Shown: positions 57,401 through 61,840 of the stretch, in pieces
How the letters are laid out: each line of letters opens with the position of its first letter
Numbering within the stretch: the stretch's first letter is position 1
NCBI GenBank assembly: GCA_039621445.1
Contig: CP154954.1
Span: 51,315,847-51,379,846, forward strand
Length of the DNA: 64,000 nucleotides
DNA from: Euglena gracilis
Taxonomy: Eukaryota; Euglenida; Euglenophyceae; Euglenales
Direction: 5' to 3'
Translations under genes and position numbers: made by a program
The notes under the pieces: model-generated
Databases searched by the model: none
Seen by the model: the letters and a program-made list of their open reading frames with translations, nothing else
Told to the model about the DNA's origin: nothing

Positions 57401-60400
57401 TCACAATTTGGAAGCTTTCAAGCCGCCCAATGGACGGCAAGAGACAGTGATGCCTTTTGTGTTTTGGGATTTCAAAAAAGAGTGCAAAACACAAAAAAAA
57501 GAGACGGTAGTCAGGTTGCCTCCCAAAACCCGCCCCCTCCAGGCCATTTTGCGTGGAACAAAAAATTTACCCTCATCCCCCCCCCCCCCTCAAAGAGTTC
57601 CCAAAGCCCAAAATTCTGGAAATTTTTGGTTTACCCCCCCCTCAAACTGGCCATTTTCCTTCGGTGCCTTTGGCGCCGAAGGCCAATTTGACACCCCAAA
57701 GTGTCCCCCCCCAGAGTGGCCGTTTTGGGGTCGCACAGTGCCTGGAGGGTGGTCAATTTGGGGGGGGGGGGTATTGCTGCCCAAAGGGCAGCTGGACAGT
57801 AATGCATTTTTCCAAAAAAGCTTCCCTAAAAAGTGCCAAATCCTTCAACACAAACGGTGTGCTTTTAAATTTTTGAATTTTTGAAGCCAAGTCAAGACAC
57901 ATGTGTTTCCTGTCATCACCCAAAGGGCGGCGAGACGGCAGTGGAGATAATCACAAACAAAAACCCCAAAATTAAAAAAAGGAAGAGTTTCGCCCCCTCC
58001 GACCCAGAGGTGTGCTCTAGCACTGCCCCCAAAACCTTGCCCCCCTGGGGGGAGGGGTCGTACGCAGGCACCTGAAAAAACCTTTAAAAAAACTCAAACT
58101 CCGTCTTAAAATTTTGGCCAAACTGCCTTAAAAACCCTTAAAAAACCTCTGAAAAAAAACCTTTAAAAATTGGTCCTAGAAATGTTTTTGAATTTTGAGC
58201 AAAAAACAAATTGCAAATTCTCAGCAAATCCATTCAAAGCTCAAAAAAAAAAGGTTTTGATTTTTACCGACTTTGGTTCGATGCCTGGATGGCTCTTTGA
58301 CCACCCATGACAAAAAAAGACACCTTAAAATTCTTTAAAAATTGAAAAAAACCTTGCAAAAACCTTAAAACCTGAAAAAACCGCCTTAAAAAAACTCAAA
58401 CTTTTTTTGAAAAAAATTTGCCTTAAAAATGATAATGCCTGGTCGAAAGTTCCCTGCCCCCTGCCTGCCCATAGCAGCCCCCCAGGGGGGGGTCTGCACT
58501 TCCTTAGAAAGAAAAACTTGAAACCTTGTTTCCCACCACATGCATTGGACAATGGGAAGCTGCTCACACCTGAAAAAGGCAAACCATGCAGAGGTCCGAG
58601 TAATTTCCCTCCTTGTTGAAGTTCGTCAGCGAGCTCCGCAGCCTTCAATGCCGCAGCAAAATCTTCCTCAGCAAGGACATCTAGCTGCTCTCCATCAGGG
58701 CTGTCCTTGTTGTTCAAAAAAAATACCCTCGCCAACTGGGTGCGCTTCCATGTGGCCCCCAAATGTCTGATGTTTGTTGATTTTCTTCAGAATTACCATC
58801 AAAATGGGGGGTGCACTTTTTGTGGACTGCCGCTTTGACGGGGCGGGTTTTCTGCTGGCCAGGGGCACGGTTGAACAGGAAATTCAGACAAATTCGAAAT
58901 CTCTCAGCCAAAATGATCGACATCAGAAAAAAGTTGTGTTTTGACCTTTTGAATTTTGGGCCACACACAAAATCAAAAATGCTGGTTCGATGCCCAGACA
59001 GCCCCTTGCACAGCCCTGGAAAATGGTGCCTCAAAAAGCGTTAAAAGAATGCCTTAAAAAGCCATTGAAAAATGCCTTAAAATGCCTTAAAATCTCACAT
59101 ATGGCATAAAGTCAGGCCCCCTTACCCAGGTAAGGGGTGGGTAAGGGGTGGGTAAGGGGGGGGTAAGGGGGGTAAGGGGTGGGTAAGAGGGGTAAGGGGG
59201 GGGGTGAGGAGGAAGTGTATGGGGATGTTGTTGATTATGTTGCAAAACAGGATGGATGCGGAGAGCGACAACGGTGACGGTGATGGTGATGAGTAGGTAG
59301 ACACATATCTTCCCCACTTCGCCACACGACAGCCGTCCCTGGTGCCTGGATTGATAAAACAATCACCCTCACCACCCTCACAAAAAACCTCCGCTTGGTT
59401 GTGACGTTTCACGCCCATCCTTGTGCTGTGCATTTCGTTGAATAGGTTCCGCTCTTTGCCCTCAAAATCGACCAGAGACGAGGATGAGGTTATTTTTTGC
59501 CGGGGGGTCCGGGGGGGGGGGGGCGGGAGCCCCCCCCCCCCGGGCAATGGAGCAGTTCAATGGGTCCCGCTACTTGCCATCAAAATGGTGCATCCGAAAC
59601 ATTTTTGCCCCACATGACTTGGGGTAAGGGGTGGGTAAGGGGTGGGTAAGGGGTGGGTAAGGGGTGGGTAAGGGGGGGGGGGTAAGGCCATCCGCCCTAA
59701 GGCCGAGAGTTGGTAACCCGAGTTTACCGAAGCCGCGGGACCATGAGGCCACACTGGAATTTTTCAAATCATGGTGTTGTGCCCGCACCATGCATCCCCC
59801 ACACAGAAAAGTGGGAAGAGTGCAGGAGGCAAGAGCAGCACCGGGGCGCAAGGGTGTAGACCCACACTTATGACCAGTTTCCCCCCCCCAGGACACTGTC
59901 CTGGGGGGGTCCTGGGAGGGTCCTGGGGGGGTCCTGCTACTTTTTGGCAAAAATGTTGCAGCACAAGATGAGGTTATTTTGACGCCCGGGGGGTCCGGGG
60001 GGGGGCGGGAGCCCCCCCCGGTAACGGGCGCCGAAGACGCCCGGAACTCCACGGTCAGTGGGTACTGTGGCGTGCGGCGGGGCATGTGCGACGCCGAGGA
60101 GTGGTGTTTCTTCTGCCTCTCTCGGCACCTTACCTGACAGGACCACAAAGTGGTCATCCGGGGGGGCTGGAAGGGCCTCCAGGCCTTCATCGCCCGGGTC
60201 TGCCGCAACGGCTGGGACCCGGATTACGATAAACCTTAGTTTTCTGACCCGCTTTCTTTCTGACGCAACAATCACGGCACCACCGCCGCCCGGGGCGGAA
60301 AGAGGAGTGAACGGCACGTACAACCATTGCCCCCGCCCCCCGGCCGAGTGGTCCCCCGCATGCGAGCGACCCAGGTTCAAACCCCGGTCGGGGACGGGGG

Positions 60401-61840
60401 TACCTCCAGACCGTCCCACCCAGGGTCGAAAAAATAAAAATAGGCTGTGCTCTGGATCCACGAGGGGCTCGTGACAGCCCCGTCCCGGACGGGTGGTCCA
60501 CAAACAATAGCACCACTGCTCCCCCACACATGGTGTGTGATGTGCGCCGCGAGCCCCTTGCCGGTGGACGTCGAGTTCGACAACGACAAGGACCACGACG
60601 CCGCCGTACGCACACCGCAACGCATAAACCGGAGAATGGCTGTGTGTTCCCAAACGAGTCATCACCCGTCCACCCCGCACAGGGGGCAGGCAGCCTATCG
60701 TGGAACGGGGGTTTTGTTCCGAAGAACCAAGCAAGCGGCGGAATCAGATGCCATATCTTGTGCAAAAAGCTGTGGGGTAGAAATAATGTGGAAAAATGCA
60801 TACTGCAACTCTTAGGCAAAATTTTTGCCCCACAAGATGAGGTTGTTTTGAAGACCGGGGGGGTCCCGGTAGCGGGCGCCGAAGGCGCCCGGAACTCCAC
60901 GGTCAGTGGGTCCTGTAGGTACCGCCCCCCGGAAGCTAGAGCAGAAGGGGTCCTGGGGGTCCTGGGGGGGTGCTGGGGGGGTCCTGGGGGGGTGCTGGGG
61001 TGGTCCTGGGGGGGTCCTGGGGGGGGTCCTGGGGGGGTGGGGTCCTGGGGGGGTCCTGGGGGGGTCCTGGGGGGGGAAAACTGGCCATGACTCTGGACCC
61101 ACCCACGGGAACCACACCAACCACACAAGGTGAGTGTATGTCCCTACAGCGCTGGAATTACACCAGAGTTGCTCACCCGGCCAGGCGGAGCAACAAAAGA
61201 GCACTGGTGTAAGGGGTACCTGGCCACTCACCACACAGCAAGCTGGGCCAGAAGCGAAGTTAGCGCCAGCCATGAACAGACAAGAAGCCTCAGTGCAACT
61301 AAAGGGGGGGGGGTGGTAAGGGGGCTTCACTTTGTGCCATGACTTTAAAATCTTGAATACATGCCTTAAAAATGCACAACGGGGGGAGGGGTTGCATAGT
61401 TCACACAGCTCACAAGCGGCTTGAAGTATTGACTGGAGGCCACTCTCAAATTTGCGCCAATTTAAAGGGAATCTGGGGTCGAGCTCTCATCTCTTCGGAG
61501 TAAGAGAGAAGCTAATTGACCTGCCTCCCCCCCCCCCCTGTGCGCTGTGGCTGTTTGTTTGGTGCCTTTCATCCCATCTTCTGGCTTCGCGCTGTTTCTC
61601 CTCCCCCCCCTCCTGGAGCAGGCAACAAATACACGGAATATCACCAGGACCCTCCCCGAATTTTCTTTCTTGCTCATGAGCTGGATCCTGGCTTTCCAAA
61701 TGCACCTCCATTTGACCCCAATCCTAGGCAATCCCAATCCTTCCTGGACCGCCCTGCGCTCCACAATACTTTGCCCTGGCGCAATAAACTCGCATAACAT
61801 CCACAGCTTTCAGCTTGCCAACCTTCAACTCCTCCAGTGT
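36337..61840 (-). CDS. Fatty-acid amide hydrolase (FAAH)-type amidase gene, 13 exons found
   Basis: Amidase-signature serine hydrolase closest in motif order to animal FAAH, which hydrolyses N-acylethanolamines and other fatty amides at membranes. Substrate here is inferred. Thirteen exons join in compatible phase to about 1536 nt (511 aa plus stop, taking a 43-nt intron in exon 7). Human FAAH is about 579 aa, so the N-terminus, including any membrane anchor, and about 30 residues before the last exon are missing. Key residues: Lys in SVKDSVD (exon 3), cis-Ser in PGGSSGG (exon 4), nucleophile Ser in GTDIGGSIR (exon 5). Downstream landmarks are SPGPMGRCVDDL, DPTIPPLAW, GFYTFDGYFTPAP, VPFPVN, WRKEFIARWQREKLDAVLCP, YTFVYNNFGFPAGVVP and GLPVAVQVAALPW. 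Intron lengths range from about 480 bp to 9.1 kb. The gene looks intact except for the frame change in exon 7, so it is probably functional. Confidence 0.88.
36490..37052 (+). repeat. Type C repeat, copy 3
   Basis: Same blocks, more diverged, in the intron 5' of the amidase terminal exon. It abuts the C/G run before the splice acceptor at 36453. Confidence 0.75.
37140..37500 (+). repeat. MITE type A copy
   Basis: TAGGCATTATTTTTC start, core GGAACATTGTCTATCCACCC and GGTTCGATGCCCAGATGG. Confidence 0.7.
38075..38280 (+). repeat. MITE type B fragment
   Basis: CCCAGCACACTGAAC and GGACCATTTCCCATCC core; no TIR pair. A (GT)n tract lies at 37935-37962. Confidence 0.6.
38590..38695. repeat. Degenerate telomere-like foldback
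   Basis: GATTAGGCCGAACTT faces AACCTTGGCCTAAC, with GGGTCTGGGTTTGG-type words. Confidence 0.55.
39005..40730. repeat. Second TGCGCA dyad cluster (ATGTGCGCATTTGCGCACAT)
   Basis: Sites at about 39012, 39510, 39646, 39978, 40125, 40148 and 40708. The strongest two are perfect 18-20 bp palindromes with TTT or AAA between half-sites. Words like ACCAACCATT are iterated alongside. Confidence 0.75.
41300..41440. repeat. Word island GGTCGTCG / CCCCGACCGGGG
   Basis: GGTCGTCG, GGTCGTCGTAC and CGGTCGTTA follow C(C)GACC(A/G)GGG runs, iterated three times. Confidence 0.7.
42129..42200. repeat. (TTG)n microsatellite
   Basis: About 24 units. A second, shorter tract lies at 43352-43380, and (TAC)n at 42718-42750. 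Confidence 0.95.
42303..42596. mobile_element. G-run MITE with perfect TSD GTTCGGGA
   Basis: TIRs CAGGCTTCTTTTTAAG and CTTAAAAAGAAGCCTG are perfect inverses. Flanks GTTCGGGA at 42295-42302 and 42597-42604. Interior is long C/G runs plus the hairpin TTTTCGGCGCTTCGCGCC at about 42455. Confidence 0.92.
42951..43262. repeat. Direct repeat of about 105 bp, two copies
   Basis: 42951-43060 and 43156-43262 share GGATTTTTCGAAAATTGCCC, CAATGGGGAACTGCA and ACCCGGGGACCCAAACCAA. Confidence 0.8.
43690..44100. repeat. Tandem repeat of about 180 bp, 2.3 copies
   Basis: Units share CAATGGGTT, GGTCGAAAAACGCT, AGCTCAAAAACA and TCCGGGAG-CCAAAAACA words in the same order. Confidence 0.8.
44580..44975. repeat. 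Word island TCTTATTTTTGG
   Basis: GGGTCTTATTTTTG variants recur five to six times on G runs, with hairpins TTCGGCGCTTCGTGCC and TTCGGCGCTTTGCGCCG at about 44732 and 44880. Same word as at 30.1-30.5 kb. Confidence 0.8.
44976..45599. other. Intron stretch without recognised gene
   Basis: G-run-rich to 45085, then unique-looking sequence. Nothing supported. Confidence 0.5.
45600..45678 (-). CDS. FAAH-type amidase, exon 12
   Basis: 79 nt, phase 0 to 1, acceptor TTGGTCACAG, donor TCTG|GTTAGG. Encodes ACCYTFVYNNFGFPAGVVPA and TRVRPS, the conserved FPAGVVPVT strand. Confidence 0.88.
46410..46541 (-). CDS. FAAH-type amidase, exon 11
   Basis: 132 nt, phase 0 to 0, acceptor CCTATGCATAG, donor CAG|GTGCCT. 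Encodes VVGDRNIWRKEFIARWQREK then LDAVLCPAVALPALPHG and MSTRLNQ. Confidence 0.88.
46542..47294. other. Intron between amidase exons 10 and 11
   Basis: No repeat family or other exon seen, apart from a GACCCTAACCCCAATCCC telomere-like word at 47184. Confidence 0.5.
47295..47354 (-). CDS. FAAH-type amidase, exon 10
   Basis: 60 nt, phase 0 to 0, acceptor GCTGGGGCAG, donor GAG|GTGCGT. Encodes RRMADVVVKVGARSTYDHWE, aligned with the Arg-Ser-x(3)-Trp region of FAAH. Confidence 0.72.
48120..48330 (+). repeat. MITE type A fragment
   Basis: Contains GAATTTTGAGCGAAAATAGA and GTTCGACGCCCAGATGG; ends are lost. The rest of the 47355-48625 intron shows no gene. Confidence 0.6.
48626..48738 (-). CDS. FAAH-type amidase, exon 9 (putative GC donor)
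   Basis: 113 nt, phase 1 to 0, acceptor CCTCCCCAG. Encodes FRDGLEGEALLPAYRFLRFM and ASLPNCVRPLLGWALRP. The following intron seems to start CCG|GCCCCC, as no in-phase GT exists before the frame diverges. Very GC-rich. Confidence 0.75.
49250..49343 (-). CDS. FAAH-type amidase, exon 8
   Basis: 94 nt, phase 0 to 1, acceptor GGACACTTAG, donor GTG|GTGTGC region. Encodes AAGHEVVPFPVNLYDVVINY then LSILSSDGNLRG, the segment after the AVEETVQAL helix in FAAH. AT-richer than its neighbours. Confidence 0.85.
50299..50610 (+). mobile_element. MITE type B with perfect TSD GCGCTGGA
   Basis: TIRs CAGGGCGGTCCTTAAGG and CCTTAAGGACCGGCCTG. Flanks GCGCTGGA at 50291-50298 and 50611-50618. The best-preserved type B copy here and the reference for the family. 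Confidence 0.93.
51382..51779. mobile_element. G-run MITE with perfect TSD GTTTGGAG
   Basis: TIRs CAGGCATTTGCTTAAGG and CCTTAAGCAAATGCCTG are perfect inverses. Flanks GTTTGGAG at 51374-51381 and 51780-51787. Interior iterates (G)GACTAGCTAG(C/A) words on C/G runs and has hairpins CGGCGCTGTGCGCCGG and TTCGGCGCTTCGCGCCGG. Confidence 0.95.
52209..52503 (-). CDS. FAAH-type amidase, exon 7 with an internal frame change
   Basis: Opens in phase 0 after GCTTTTGCAG with PEMSQMDPTIPPLAWRPDTT. It ends in phase 0 (CAG|GTTTGT) with LRFGFYTFDGYFTPAPACIR and AVEETVQALQ in another frame. Two readings restore the frame: a 43-nt intron (GTCAAC...GGGCAG) or a 70-nt intron (GTGAAT...CGCAAG). A frameshift mutation is the third option. 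Both halves are strongly conserved. Confidence 0.78.
52709..53060. repeat. Word island GTGCAGCACTATTGG
   Basis: Seven iterations of GCAGCAC(T/A)ATTGGAC or close variants in the intron between amidase exons 6 and 7, ending on a G run. Confidence 0.85.
53300..53421 (-). CDS. FAAH-type amidase, exon 6
   Basis: 122 nt, phase 1 to 0, acceptor CATCCGCAG, donor CAG|GTGGCT. Encodes KGCRVPRPNDRDGQMAIRAS then PGPMGRCVDDLHLLMSAWCQ, matching the conserved PGPMAR-VDDL region. Confidence 0.9.
54004..54132 (-). CDS. FAAH-type amidase, exon 5 (nucleophile Ser)
   Basis: 129 nt, phase 1 to 1, acceptor TTGCCCACAG, donor TCAG|GTGTGT. Encodes GEAALIAARGSLIGIGTDIG, GSIRIPSHMCGICGF and LPTAGRLS. All catalytic-loop residues are present. 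Confidence 0.93.
54660..54750. repeat. Telomere-like TTAGGG stretch
   Basis: GATTAGGGTTAGGGTTAGGA with degenerate flanks; no partner arm found. Confidence 0.7.
54972..55044 (-). CDS. FAAH-type amidase, exon 4 (cis-Ser)
   Basis: 73 nt, phase 0 to 1, acceptor TTTTTCTTGCAG, donor GGAG|GTCATC. Encodes SDNRVWGQAKNPFDKARTPG and GSSG of the amidase signature. Confidence 0.88.
55300..55480. repeat. Word island CTCTGGAT with one MITE-like end
   Basis: Starts CAGGCTTTTTTAAGGACCCC, contains CATGCCGCTTCGTGCC, then CTCTGGATT/G four times. No right TIR. Confidence 0.7.
55589..55920 (+). repeat. MITE type A copy
   Basis: CAGACATTTTTTTTCTTAAG start, core GGAACATTGTCTCTCAACCC and GTTCGATGCCCGGATGG, right end GAAATGCCT. 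Confidence 0.7.
56480..56700. repeat. Word island AGTGCGC / AGTGCACC
   Basis: AAGTGCGCGGTG, AAAGTGAAGTCC, AAGTGTGCACCCC, AAGTGTCACACCCC and AGTGTGCGCACCC on C runs. Confidence 0.6.
56849..57012 (-). CDS. FAAH-type amidase, exon 3 (catalytic Lys)
   Basis: 164 nt, phase 1 to 0, acceptor CTTTCTATGCAG, donor GAG|GTCCAT. Encodes VKDSVDMKGKDSTCG, then EDAALVALLRKQGAIPFVRT and NVPQCLMLPE, all conserved FAAH positions. Confidence 0.88.
57570..57780. repeat. Word island with hairpin TTCGGTGCCTTTGGCGCC
   Basis: GGTCAATTTGGGGGG, GCCAATTTGACACCCC, AGTGGCCGTTTTGGGG and AACTGGCC words surround the hairpin at about 57659. A further motif CACCCAAAGGGCGGCGAGAC occurs at 57304 and 57919. Confidence 0.65.
58065..58441 (+). 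mobile_element. MITE type A with TSD (6 of 8)
   Basis: Ends CAGGCACCTGAAAAAACC and AAAAATGATAATGCCTG. Flanks GTCGTACG and GTCGAAAG. Confidence 0.7.
58570..58700 (-). CDS. FAAH-type amidase, exon 2
   Basis: 131 nt, phase 2 to 1. Acceptor AAGGACAG chosen because it fits the incoming phase; donor TCAG|GTGTGA. Encodes PDGEQLDVLAEEDFAAALKA ... LLGPLHGLPFS, the classic lead-in to the catalytic Lys segment. Confidence 0.75.
58745..58815. repeat. Second copy of the 8.7-kb cassette segment
   Basis: TTTGTTGATTTTCTTCAGAA and ACCATCAAAATGGGGGGTGC parallel 8703-8755. Confidence 0.7.
59125..59215. repeat. (GGGTAAGGGGT)n tandem repeat
   Basis: About seven units. A second block at 59625-59690 has five units. 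Confidence 0.9.
59940..60915. repeat. Two copies of a GCACAAGATGAGGTT cassette
   Basis: 59955-60066 and 60825-60915 share ACAAGATGAGGTT, a GGGGGGTCC run, GCGGGCGCCGAAG-CGCCC hairpin words and GGAACTCCACGGTCAGTGGG. A third degenerate start lies at about 59480. Confidence 0.75.
60331..60401 (+). other. tRNA-like segment (possible SINE head)
   Basis: 71 nt. An A-box-like GGCCGAGTGG and a B-box-like GGTTCAAACCC are about 30 nt apart, and the ends CCCCCG and CGGGGG could pair. No proper anticodon arm. An A-rich stretch (GAAAAAATAAAAATAGG) follows at 60425. Confidence 0.35.
60945..61078. repeat. (GGGGGGTCCTGG)n tandem repeat
   Basis: About ten imperfect units. A short version is at 59890-59936. 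Confidence 0.92.
61770..61840 (-). CDS. FAAH-type amidase, exon 1 of those found
   Basis: 71 nt, phase 0 to 2, acceptor CTTCTTTTGCAG, donor AAA|GTATTG. Encodes TLEELKVGKLKAVDVMRVYC plus ARA, the helix preceding the amidase core. Not the true first exon, since it opens with an acceptor. Confidence 0.7.

Noticed and set aside
59937-60734. 265-aa minus-strand frame
   Set aside because: Runs through the repeat cassette and tRNA-like segment, low-complexity composition, no domain.
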